Source: Paracoccus sp. (in: a-proteobacteria) (GTDB lineage Bacteria > Pseudomonadota > Alphaproteobacteria > Rhodobacterales > Rhodobacteraceae). From it: DNA of 58,541 bases. Below the pieces are notes generated by a model. That model was not told the DNA's origin and ran no database searches. It saw only the letters and a list, made by a program, of their open reading frames with translations. This document shows, piece after piece, positions 51,299 through 58,541 of this stretch (positions are counted from its first letter, which is position 1; every line of letters begins with the position of its first letter). The translations under genes were made by a program, and so were the position numbers. The stretch lies in the NCBI RefSeq assembly GCF_030538695.1, contig NZ_JAUNTN010000011.1, positions 1-58,541 on the forward strand. Reading direction: 5' to 3'.

Positions 51299-53851
51299 AT
51301 GGATACGCTGGAACAGCCTGATGCGGTTATCGAAATCACCCCCTCGGCCGGGGTGTCTCGGGATCTGCATGGCTGGCGGGCGAAATGTCTGCAACGGCTG
51401 ATTCGCATGGATTTGCCGGTGCCGCAAAGTTTTGCGCTGTCTTTTGATGCCGTTCGGGCGATTGCGCAGGGGCGGGTCGCGGCGTCGCCCCGGCTGGCGG
51501 CGGTGGTGGCAGATCGGCTGGTCAGCGTGCGGCCCTCGGCACGGGAACCGGAATGGGGCGGGCCTGGCACGGTGCTGAATGTCGGAATGAACGACGCACG
51601 CCACGCCGATCTGACGCAACGCCTTGGGCGGCAGGCCGCCGATGCGATCTATGCGGGTTTTATCCGGGCCTATGCGGTTCATGTTGCGCGGCTGGACCCG
51701 GATATGTTCGATGAGCAGGGCGACAGCCCCGAGGCGCTGCGCCGCGCCTATCGCAATGAGACGGACGAGGATTTCCCCCAAGACCCGGCCCGGCAACTGG
51801 CCGAGGTGCTTCGATCCATGGCGCGGGCATGGGACGGGCCGACCGCACGGCTGCTGCGGCAGGCCAAGGGCGCGCCTGCGGATGCGCCGCTGGGGCTGGT
51901 CGTGCAGGAAATGGCGCTGGCGCTTGGACCGGGGATCACCGGCTCGGGCAGTATCCAGTTTATCGACGCGGTGACGGGTGCGCCGGGGATTACCGGGCGC
52001 TTTCGGGGTCAGTCGCAAGGCGCTGCTGCGGCAGCAGGGGAAACCCTGTATCTGACCCGCGATCCGCGCGGCCCCTCGCTTGAGGAAGCCGCGCCCGAAG
52101 TTTTCGCAGATCTTGTTCGCTTTGGCACCGCCGCCCGTGAACGTCTGCGCGAGGAAATGAACATCGAATTCGTTGTCGCCGACGGAGATTTGTCGCTGAT
52201 CGACGCGGTGCGGGTCAGCCGCAGCTCTCGGGCCGAGGTGCGGGTGGCGGTGGCATTGGCGCGGGATGGGATCATCCGCCCCGAGGAAGCCCTGTTGCGG
52301 GTTCAGCCACGGGCGCTGTCGGATCTGCTGCATCATCAGGTTGATCCGCGCAGCCCGCGCGATTTGCTGACGCGCGGCATCAACGCCAGTCCCGGTGCCG
52401 CGACCGGGCGCATCGTCTTTACCGCCGCCGCCGCTCAGGCCGCAGCCGCGCGGGGCGAGGCCAGCGTGCTGGTGCGGCGTGAAACCGTGCCGGGCGATAT
52501 TCGTGGCATGCACGCCGCCGCGGCCGTGCTGACCGAGCGCGGCGGCATGACCAGCCATGCGGCGGTGATTGCCCGCGGCCTTGGCTTGCCTTGCATCGTC
52601 GGCGCGGGCGGCATCACCATCGACCCGCGCAACCGCAGTCTGATCGTTGGTCAGCGCAGCCTGCGCGAAGGCGAGGAAATCACCATCGACGGCACGTCGG
52701 GCGAGGTTCTGGCCGGGGCAGCGACCCTGCTGCCGCCTGCCTTGGATGAGGATTTCAACCAGCTTCTTGACTGGGCCGACGAACATCGCCGCATGGGGGT
52801 CCGTGCCAATGCCGACACGCCCGAGGACGCCCACGCCGCCCGCCGTTTCAAGGCGCAGGGGATCGGGCTGTGCCGGACCGAGCATATGTTCTTTGACGAA
52901 GATCGCCTGCCCGCCATGCGCGAGATGATCTTTGCCGACAGCGCAGCCGACCGGCAACTGGCGCTGGCGCGGATCTTGCCGATGCAGCGGGCCGATTTCG
53001 TGGCGCTGTTCCAGATCATGTCCGGCCTGCCGGTCACGATCCGCCTGTTTGATCCGCCCCTTCATGAGTTCCTGCCCCATGACCGCGAGGGTCTGCGCGA
53101 GCTGGCTGAGTCGCTGGACCTGCCCTTGTCGGATGTGACCCGACGCGTCGAATCGCTGACCGAGTTCAACCCGATGCTGGGGATGCGCGGGGTTCGCCTG
53201 GGGATCGCCATGCCGGAAATCTATGACATGCAGGCCCGCGCCATCTTTGAGGCCACAATCGAGGCCAGCCGCAACGGCGCTCCCGTGGTTCCCGAAGTGA
53301 TGATCCCGCTGGTTTCAGCCATGCGCGAGGTCGAGCTGGTGAAAACCCGCGTCGATGCCGTGGCTGCGGCGGTGCGGAATGAAACCGGGGCCGAATTCGA
53401 TTACCGGCTGGGGGTGATGGTGGAAACCCCACGCGCGGCCCTGAGGGCAGGGGATATTGCCCGCCATGCGGCGTTCCTGTCCTTTGGCACCAATGACCTG
53501 ACGCAAATGACCTATGGGCTGTCGCGCGATGATGCGGGGCGCTTTATGGGGGCTTATGTCGGGCAGGGGGTCTATGCCGAAGACCCGTTCCACATTCTCG
53601 ACGCCGAGGGCGTGGGCGAATTGCTGACCATCGGTGCCGGGCGCGCACGGGCGACGGCGCCGGCGATTCGGATTTCCGTTTGCGGCGAACATGGCGGCAA
53701 CCCGGAATCCATCGCCTTTTGTGACCGGGCGGGATTCGATTATGTGTCCTGCTCGCCTTTCCGGGTGCCTTTGGCGCGGCTGGCAGGGGCGCGTGAATCG
53801 CTGCTGGCGGCGGGGTGGGACATCTCGCGCCGTCAGGCTTTGACGTTGTGA
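51299..53851 (+). CDS. PPDK-like PEP-utilising enzyme with an eroded ATP-grasp half
   Basis: An 850-residue relative of pyruvate phosphate dikinase. The C-terminal two thirds are classic: phosphohistidine GGMTSHAAVIARGLGLPC, PEP barrel GIGLCRTEHMFFDEDRLPAM, SFGTNDLTQMTYGLSRDD and the catalytic Cys block SVCGEHGGNPES, then YVSCSPFRVPLARLAGA. The N-terminal third has lost the family signatures: no GGKGANLAEM loop, SVRPSAREPEWGGPGTVLNV in place of SVRSGAR-SMPGMMDTVLNL, and TGRFRGQSQG in place of the YGEYLVNAQGE metal-ligand strand. It probably cannot use ATP normally, so it may be a PEP-binding or phosphotransfer protein. Start ATG 51299 lacks a good ribosome binding site. Confidence 0.82.
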   Translation: MDTLEQPDAVIEITPSAGVSRDLHGWRAKCLQRLIRMDLPVPQSFALSFDAVRAIAQGRVAASPRLAAVVADRLVSVRPSAREPEWGGPGTVLNVGMNDARHADLTQRLGRQAADAIYAGFIRAYAVHVARLDPDMFDEQGDSPEALRRAYRNETDEDFPQDPARQLAEVLRSMARAWDGPTARLLRQAKGAPADAPLGLVVQEMALALGPGITGSGSIQFIDAVTGAPGITGRFRGQSQGAAAAAGETLYLTRDPRGPSLEEAAPEVFADLVRFGTAARERLREEMNIEFVVADGDLSLIDAVRVSRSSRAEVRVAVALARDGIIRPEEALLRVQPRALSDLLHHQVDPRSPRDLLTRGINASPGAATGRIVFTAAAAQAAAARGEASVLVRRETVPGDIRGMHAAAAVLTERGGMTSHAAVIARGLGLPCIVGAGGITIDPRNRSLIVGQRSLREGEEITIDGTSGEVLAGAATLLPPALDEDFNQLLDWADEHRRMGVRANADTPEDAHAARRFKAQGIGLCRTEHMFFDEDRLPAMREMIFADSAADRQLALARILPMQRADFVALFQIMSGLPVTIRLFDPPLHEFLPHDREGLRELAESLDLPLSDVTRRVESLTEFNPMLGMRGVRLGIAMPEIYDMQARAIFEATIEASRNGAPVVPEVMIPLVSAMREVELVKTRVDAVAAAVRNETGAEFDYRLGVMVETPRAALRAGDIARHAAFLSFGTNDLTQMTYGLSRDDAGRFMGAYVGQGVYAEDPFHILDAEGVGELLTIGAGRARATAPAIRISVCGEHGGNPESIAFCDRAGFDYVSCSPFRVPLARLAGARESLLAAGWDISRRQALTL

Positions 53852-54076
53852 CACGGGCGACAAATCGCAAAAATCGGCCCATTAACCAATATTATGTCGG
53901 CGGGTTTCTGCCGGTTTGCGGTCAAATCAGCCTAATCGGTCCAAATCTCATGGGTGTGAGTGGCGCGTCGCACGATCCGTTGCGTATGCCATCACGAACC
54001 GCCCCACGGTAATGCGTGGGGCCTTACCATAAAACCGAACGAAGCTCGTTCAGGATCGAAACAGGAAACCGCTTTG
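53852..54076. other. 225-bp intergenic region before the SleB-type hydrolase
   Basis: This gap holds an AT-richer promoter region (53870-53950, with ATTAACCAATATTATG and CAAATCAGCCTAATCGG) and a hairpin GCCCCACG-GTAATG-CGTGGGGC (54001-54022) in the presumed 5' leader. I see no gene and no tRNA. Confidence 0.5.
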
Positions 54077-54706
54077 ATGCGTAACTTGACCGACTGGATT
54101 GCGCGACTGACTGTGTGTGTTGCCGTCGCCCTGCCTATGACCGCTCCGGTGGCTGCTCATGCAGAAGGTAACTCCATTGCCTATCAGATGCGGATGGAAC
54201 AGATGCAGCGCCGCAATGCCGAGCGTATGACCCATACCACCCGTGAAGTGCCGATTGTTGTGTCGGGTGGCCCCGAACAATTGCATCTGGCCAGCACGGG
54301 CGGCGCCGTTTCGGACCGCGACCTGCAATGTCTGGCCGAGGCGCTGTATTTCGAGGCCCGTGGCGAGCCACGCAACGGCCAGCGGGCCGTGGCCGAGGTG
54401 ATCCTGAACCGGGTGGACAGCAGCCGCTTCCCGAACAGTGTTTGCGCAGTAATTAACCAGCGCGGACAGTTCAGCTATACGTTCCAGGGTTCCCGTCAGA
54501 TCCGCAACAAAGCGGCCTATGCACGGGTGCATCAGGTCGCGGTTGAGGCGCTTTCGGGTGCGCCGCGCAATCTGACGGGTGGCGCGACCTATTTCCATAC
54601 GCCGCGTGTGCGCCCGGCATGGGCCAAACGGTTCACGCGCACCACGCAGATCGGGGCGCATATCTTCTATCGTCAGGGTGGCGGTCAGCGGCTGGCCTCG
54701 AACTGA
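54077..54706 (+). CDS. SleB/CwlJ-type cell wall hydrolase
   Basis: A 209-residue exported hydrolase. The signal peptide (TDWIARLTVCVAVALPMTAP, cut near AHAEG) precedes a linker and the hydrolase_2 domain: LQCLAEALYFEARGEPRNGQ (catalytic Glu in ALYFEARGE), VAEVILNRVDSSRFPNSVC, FSYTFQGSRQIRN and TYFHTPRVRPAWAK. It likely cleaves glycan strands of the wall. ATG at 54077 follows ACAGGAAACC. A strong terminator closes the gene. Confidence 0.92.
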   Translation: MRNLTDWIARLTVCVAVALPMTAPVAAHAEGNSIAYQMRMEQMQRRNAERMTHTTREVPIVVSGGPEQLHLASTGGAVSDRDLQCLAEALYFEARGEPRNGQRAVAEVILNRVDSSRFPNSVCAVINQRGQFSYTFQGSRQIRNKAAYARVHQVAVEALSGAPRNLTGGATYFHTPRVRPAWAKRFTRTTQIGAHIFYRQGGGQRLASN

Positions 54707-54720
54707 TCTTGCCACGTTTT

Positions 54721-54749
54721 GGCCCTGCCACTTGCGGCGGGGCCTTTTT
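54721..54749 (+). terminator. Rho-independent terminator after the wall hydrolase
   Basis: GGCCCTGCC-ACTTGC-GGCGGGGCC forms a nine-base stem (one G-T pair) followed by five T, 14 bases after the stop. Confidence 0.85.
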
Positions 54750-54766
54750 CCTGAGACATCCGGCGC

Positions 54767-55543
54767 ATGGACCGACCCGACCGTATTCACTTGCGCGATT
54801 ATATCCTGACGGCTGATATTGGCGCGTTTCAGACGGAACGCGGCCATGAGCAACGCCTGCGCTTCAATGTCGAGGTCGAGCTGGCCGAACAGATGCGTGA
54901 CATTCACGACGATGTGGACCGCATCCTGTCTTATGACGTGCTGACCGATGCGGTTGCCACAGGGCTGGCGGATCAGCGATATAACCTTTTGGAAACACTG
55001 GCCGAAAAGATTGCAGCCGAAGTGCTGCGCCATCCCCGCGCTGCCGGGGTGATGGTGTCGGTCGAAAAGCTGGACCGGTTGCCGGGCGCGTTGGGGGTCA
55101 CGCTGTCGCGCCGCGCCGGGCGGGTCGATGCCGATGGCACCGTCAGTAGCCGCCCATTGGTTGCACTTGAAGCAGGCGAGGCACGTCTGCCCGATGGTGC
55201 CGTGATTGTGGTGCCGGATGCGCCGGATCTGCCCCTGCCCGGCGGCGGAGAGGACCGGCGCGTGCGCCTTCTGGCGCTGGATCAGGCCGCCTGGGTGCTG
55301 GCAGCGCGGCTTGGCCTGACGGTGGTCGATTCCCGCACCGAACTGGATTGGGCCGTGGCCGAGGGCAGGGCGGTGATTTGGGCGCCCGCGCGGATGATTG
55401 CCGATGTGCCGGGGCTGGCCGCACAGCCGTTGCCGCTGGCGGTCTGGCTGGCCGAGCGGATGCGGGCCGAGGCGCTGCTGCTGCCAACTGGCGTGATCGC
55501 CCCTGACACCCATATTCCCTTGCGAGACTGGCCCGATACATGA
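54767..55543 (+). CDS. folB: Dihydroneopterin aldolase with a C-terminal extra domain
   Basis: FolB (residues 1-120) splits dihydroneopterin to 6-hydroxymethyl-dihydropterin in folate synthesis. IHLRDYILTADIGAFQTERG, VDRILSYDVLTDAVATGL with the YD pair, and LLETLAEKIAAEVL and VSVEKLDRLPGA (catalytic Lys) are family blocks. The normal length is about 120; the remaining 138 residues are Leu/Ala/Asp-rich with VIVVPDAPDLPLPGGG and LALDQAAWVLAARLGLTVVD, not a fold I can name and not FolK. It overlaps folP by ATGA. Confidence 0.9.
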   Translation: MDRPDRIHLRDYILTADIGAFQTERGHEQRLRFNVEVELAEQMRDIHDDVDRILSYDVLTDAVATGLADQRYNLLETLAEKIAAEVLRHPRAAGVMVSVEKLDRLPGALGVTLSRRAGRVDADGTVSSRPLVALEAGEARLPDGAVIVVPDAPDLPLPGGGEDRRVRLLALDQAAWVLAARLGLTVVDSRTELDWAVAEGRAVIWAPARMIADVPGLAAQPLPLAVWLAERMRAEALLLPTGVIAPDTHIPLRDWPDT

Positions 55544-56562
55544 GCCGCGATTTCTTTCGCCCTTTGCCGCTGCCCGCGCATGAAGCGCCGGCGGATTCGC
55601 TGTCATTGGCGGGGGGCTGGACCCGCTTTGCTCAGGTTGAGCATTTACGCCGTGGTCAGCCGCCGCGCATCCTGCCTGCCAGCGAACTGCCCGATGACTG
55701 GCGCCTGCGTCTGACCGCGCCACGCCCGCCGATTCTCGGCATCACGATGGAGCGGCCTTCGGTCATGGGGATCGTCAATGTGACCCCGGACAGTTTTTCT
55801 GACGGCGGGCAATGGCTGGACCCGGCAGATGCGATTGCCCACGGCCATGCGCTGATCGCGGCGGGGGCGGATATTCTGGACATCGGCGGCGAATCGACCC
55901 GCCCCGGTGCGCGTGAGGTTCCCGCGGCCGAGGAAATCGCCCGGCTGGTTCCGGTTATCAGCGCCCTGTCAGGGGCCGCGCCGATCAGCGTGGACACGCG
56001 TAAGGCCAGCGTCGCCCGCGCCGCTCTGGATGCGGGGGCGGGGCTGGTCAATGACGTATCAGGATTCGACTTCGACCCCGAAATGCACGCTCTGGTTGCG
56101 TCCCGTAACGCGCCGGTATGCCTGATGCACGCTCAGGGCCTCCCCGAGACCATGCAGGACGATCCCCGCTACGGTGATGTTTTACTTGATGTTTATGAGG
56201 CGCTGGAAAATCGCGTCAAAAGTGCCGTAACGGAAAGTATACCTTGCAGTCATATTATTGTTGATCCGGGTATCGGTTTTGGCAAGACTGAAGCGCATAA
56301 TCTGGCAATTTTACGTCGGATTTCCCTGTTTCACGGCCTTGGCTGTGCTGTTCTTCTGGGGCTGTCGCGCAAGCGTTTTATCGGCGCGATCGGTAGGGTT
56401 GAGGATGCACAATCCCGCGACCCCGGCACATTGGCACTGAGCCTGGCTGCGATCCGGCAGGGGGTGCAGATGCACCGGGTTCACGATGTGTCAGGCGTGG
56501 TGCAGGGCATCCGGCTGTGGAAAGCGGTAGAGATCGGTTTTGAACAAAGCCGTCCAGAATAA
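55540..56562 (+). CDS. folP: Dihydropteroate synthase
   Basis: FolP condenses the pterin diphosphate with p-aminobenzoate; it is the sulfonamide target. It has 340 residues; the TIM barrel starts near residue 70 (SVMGIVNVTPDSFSDGG), so about 65 extra N-terminal residues precede it (FFRPLPLPAHEAPADSL). ADILDIGGESTRPGA, SVDTRKASV, NDVSGF, VDPGIGFGKTEAHN and LGLSRKRFIG are intact. The middle (about 56161-56340) falls to about 46% GC by hand count, with rare TTA and ATA codons. It is coupled to folB. Confidence 0.95.
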   Translation: MSRDFFRPLPLPAHEAPADSLSLAGGWTRFAQVEHLRRGQPPRILPASELPDDWRLRLTAPRPPILGITMERPSVMGIVNVTPDSFSDGGQWLDPADAIAHGHALIAAGADILDIGGESTRPGAREVPAAEEIARLVPVISALSGAAPISVDTRKASVARAALDAGAGLVNDVSGFDFDPEMHALVASRNAPVCLMHAQGLPETMQDDPRYGDVLLDVYEALENRVKSAVTESIPCSHIIVDPGIGFGKTEAHNLAILRRISLFHGLGCAVLLGLSRKRFIGAIGRVEDAQSRDPGTLALSLAAIRQGVQMHRVHDVSGVVQGIRLWKAVEIGFEQSRPE

Positions 56563-56574
56563 GGTAGCAGGCAA

Positions 56575-57918
56575 ATGAGCAGAAAGCTCTTTGGCACCGA
56601 CGGGGTGCGAGGGATGGCGAACAGCTATCCGATGACGGCGGAACTGGCGCTGAAACTGGGCGCGGCGGCGGGGCGGTTCTTTCGCACCGATGGCAAGAAC
56701 GGGCATCGGGTGGTGATCGGCAAGGATACCCGCCTGTCGGGCTATATGCTGGAAAATGCGCTGACGGCGGGGCTGGCCAGCACTGGCATGAATGTGCTGC
56801 TGCTTGGCCCGGTGCCGACGCCGGCGGTGGGGTTCCTGACCCGCTCGATGCGGGCCGATGTCGGGATCATGATTTCCGCCAGCCATAACGCAGCGCATGA
56901 TAACGGGATCAAGTTCTTTGGCCCGGACGGGTTCAAACTGTCCGACGCTGCCGAAACCGAAATCGAGGCGCTGCTGGAAACCGAATTGCGCCTTGCGCAG
57001 CCGCAGAACATCGGTCGCGTCAAGCGGATCGAGGACGGGCTGGGCCGCTATGTCGAATATGCCAAGACCACCTTTCCGCAGGGCTTGCGTCTGGACGGGC
57101 TGAAGGTCGCGGTCGATTGCGCCAATGGTGCCGCCTATCGTGCCGCCCCCGCCGTTTTGTGGGAACTGGGGGCCGAAGTGGTGCCGCTTGGCGTGCAACC
57201 GAACGGGCTGAACATCAATGACGGCGTTGGTTCGACCAAGCCGCAGGCGCTGCAACAACTGGTGCGTGACAGCGGTGCAGATGTCGGTATCGCACTGGAC
57301 GGCGATGCCGACCGGGTGCTGATCGTGGACGAGGCCGGCCAGATCGGCGACGGCGATCAGATCATGGCACTGATGGCCGCGCGTTGGGCCGAGCAAGGCC
57401 GGTTGCAAGGCAATGCGCTGGTCGCCACGGTGATGTCGAACCTTGGGTTGGAAAACTTTCTGGCGGCGCGGGGTGTGCGGCTGGAACGCACTGCTGTTGG
57501 CGACCGCTATGTGGTGCAGCGGATGCGCGAGGCGGGGTTCAATCTGGGTGGCGAACAGTCAGGCCATATCGTGATGACCGATTATGCCACCACCGGCGAT
57601 GGGCTGATTGCCGGGCTGCAATTTCTGGCCGCCATGGCCGAGACCGGTAAGCCCGCCAGCGCCCTGATGCGCCAGTTCGACCCGGTGCCGCAACTGCTGA
57701 AAAACGTCCGTTATCAGGCTGGAACCGACCCGCTGGACCGGGCCGGGGTCAAGTCCGCGATTGCGGATGCCGAGGCGCGGCTGGCCGGGCAGGGCCGCCT
57801 GCTGATCCGCAAGTCCGGCACCGAGCCGCTGATTCGCGTGATGGCCGAGGCCAGAGATGAAACCCTGATGACCCAGGTCGTTGATGATCTTGTGGCCCTG
57901 ATCGGAGCAGACCAATGA
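56575..57918 (+). CDS. glmM: Phosphoglucosamine mutase
   Basis: GlmM converts glucosamine-6-P to glucosamine-1-P for peptidoglycan and lipopolysaccharide. It has 447 residues. The phosphoserine is Ser103 ([20 protein letters not shown]), the Mg2+ loop LDGDADR is 241-247, the sugar-binding GGEQSGHI and the C-terminal [12 protein letters not shown] phosphate site are present. It starts 12 bases after folP with an AAGGTAGCAGG site, completing a folB-folP-glmM order often seen in bacteria. It overlaps the next gene by ATGA. Confidence 0.97.
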   Translation: MSRKLFGTDGVRGMANSYPMTAELALKLGAAAGRFFRTDGKNGHRVVIGKDTRLSGYMLENALTAGLASTGMNVLLLGPVPTPAVGFLTRSMRADVGIMISASHNAAHDNGIKFFGPDGFKLSDAAETEIEALLETELRLAQPQNIGRVKRIEDGLGRYVEYAKTTFPQGLRLDGLKVAVDCANGAAYRAAPAVLWELGAEVVPLGVQPNGLNINDGVGSTKPQALQQLVRDSGADVGIALDGDADRVLIVDEAGQIGDGDQIMALMAARWAEQGRLQGNALVATVMSNLGLENFLAARGVRLERTAVGDRYVVQRMREAGFNLGGEQSGHIVMTDYATTGDGLIAGLQFLAAMAETGKPASALMRQFDPVPQLLKNVRYQAGTDPLDRAGVKSAIADAEARLAGQGRLLIRKSGTEPLIRVMAEARDETLMTQVVDDLVALIGADQ

Positions 57919-58427
57919 TGATGCCTCCTGCTGCCGCTTTTGCGGTGTTCAACCGGGCGATTTCCCGTTGCGAGAATCAGCCGGAACATGCCCTTATCGC
58001 CTTGCAGGATATGGCACAGGCGATGATCGGGGCGCGGCTGTTCACCGTCCTGCGCTTTACCGAGGATCGCACCGGCATGGTGCGCGTCTGGTCCAGCAGC
58101 ACCAAGCATTTCCCGGTTGGAGAGCGCCGCCCTTACAGCTATGATTACGTTTCGCATATTGTCTTTGATGAACAGCAATATGCGCTGGCCCTTGACCGTC
58201 AGGGGATTGCCACCGAGATTTCCGATTCGCAGCGCGTGTTCGACATGGGGTGCCAGAATCTGATGATGCTGCCGGTCGTGTTGCAGGGGCGTATCCTTGG
58301 GGTCGTCAATATATGTAACCGGGAAACGGCCTATACTGAACACCATGTTGCCGCGACACAAATGTTGCTGCCCTCGGCCATTATCGCACTGCAACTGGTA
58401 GAGCGCACCCGCACCCCGGCCCTTTCG
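57915..58427 (+). CDS. GAF-domain protein, 3' end lost in poor sequence
   Basis: A partial gene; about 171 codons are reliable. It starts [20 protein letters not shown] inside the glmM stop (ATGA). [40 protein letters not shown] and [20 protein letters not shown] are GAF-like strands, suggesting a small sensor that binds a ligand in the cytoplasm. The frame stays open into the homopolymer block at 58427, which is untrustworthy, so the true stop and any further domain cannot be seen. Confidence 0.72.
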
Positions 58428-58541
58428 GGGGGGGGGGGGGGGGGGCGCCCCCCCCCCCCCGAGACAAACACAACCCCACGGGGTGCGGTTGGGGTCCTAG
58501 TGAAATTTACAAAAAAAGCGGGGGAAAAGCATGGGCGGGGC
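58427..58541. other. Low-quality end of sequence (G19-CG-C13 and following)
   Basis: Nineteen G (58427-58445), CG, thirteen C (58448-58460), then A/G-rich sequence unlike the rest of the window. This looks like a sequencing or assembly artefact at a contig end. Nothing here should be annotated. Confidence 0.85.

Noticed and set aside
50735..53080. 781-codon antisense frame over glyS and the PPDK-like gene
   Set aside because: It crosses two real genes on the other strand; the translation is rich in His, Arg and Gln with no family signature.
53895..53912. CtrA box upstream of the SleB-type hydrolase (TTAACCAATATTATG)
   Set aside because: Only the first half matches TTAA-N7-TTAAC; the second half is TATG.
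1..58541. CRISPR array, tRNA, rRNA operon, prophage or insertion sequence
   Set aside because: No regularly spaced repeats, cloverleaf-like intergenic sequences, transposase or phage structural genes are seen; all gaps are shorter than 300 bases apart from the rnpB region.

Overview
The window carries a GC-rich (about 62-65%) chromosomal stretch of an alphaproteobacterium, most likely a member of the Rhodobacterales (Rhodobacter/Paracoccus-like). The main pointers are an NDUFA12-type accessory subunit of complex I next to a MlaD/DUF2155/aat/accCB block, the ihfB-lapA-trpF order, a DUF6446 gene wedged between glyQ and glyS, an opgGHC operon for succinylated periplasmic glucans, a Cys-type class I PHA synthase and an alanine at the Ser83 position of GyrA. 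No tRNA, rRNA operon, CRISPR array, prophage or insertion sequence was found. Almost everything is core metabolism or information processing, so the interest lies in a few accessory inserts and unusual details.

Layout. 1-7.2 kb: rpsB, tsf, cmk, then an oppositely oriented two-gene insert (a glycine-zipper, toxin-like protein and a soluble partner), then rpsA, ihfB, lapA and trpF. 7.2-9.5 kb: a DUF4405 membrane protein and formate-tetrahydrofolate ligase. 9.6-16.3 kb: a tightly overlapping cassette of a SPINDLY/OGT-type protein glycosyltransferase and five CDP-sugar enzymes, predicted to make a 3-C-methyl-6-deoxyhexose. 16.4-24.9 kb: phaC, an AI-2E-family exporter, gyrA, dsbB, a YqaA/VTT protein, a zinc metallopeptidase, a 59-residue membrane protein with a very strong ribosome binding site, and a RatA/COQ10-type START protein. 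24.8-27.0 kb: DUF2237, DUF2332 and pth on the minus strand. 27.2-30.5 kb: clpP, clpX, NDUFA12, mlaD and DUF2155 on the plus strand.

30.5-34.2 kb: a minus-strand run hisF-hisE-accB-accC-aat. 34.2-39.4 kb: a DUF302 protein, a UPF0173 hydrolase, an aldo-keto reductase, gatCA, a small lipoprotein and an N-acetylmuramoyl-alanine amidase. 39.4-40.2 kb: the RNase P RNA gene with a clear promoter and P1 helix, preceded by repeat-derived hairpins and followed by rpmG. 40.3-47.7 kb: a THUMP RNA methyltransferase, opgG-opgH-opgC, and a convergent periplasmic SPOR/peptidoglycan-binding-like protein. 47.8-53.9 kb: glyQ, DUF6446, glyS and a PPDK-like protein whose ATP-grasp half is badly eroded. 54.1-58.4 kb: a SleB-type hydrolase, folB with an extra domain, folP with an N-terminal extension, glmM and a GAF protein that runs into a low-quality sequence end (19 G, CG, 13 C).

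The best candidates for something not yet described are the SPINDLY plus CDP-branched-sugar cassette (a self-contained protein O-glycosylation module), the two-gene insert between cmk and rpsA, and the PPDK-like protein without a recognisable nucleotide site. Smaller items are a seven-codon leader coupled to clpP, a 21-base repeat shared by an intergenic region and a coding region, and a low-GC patch inside folP.
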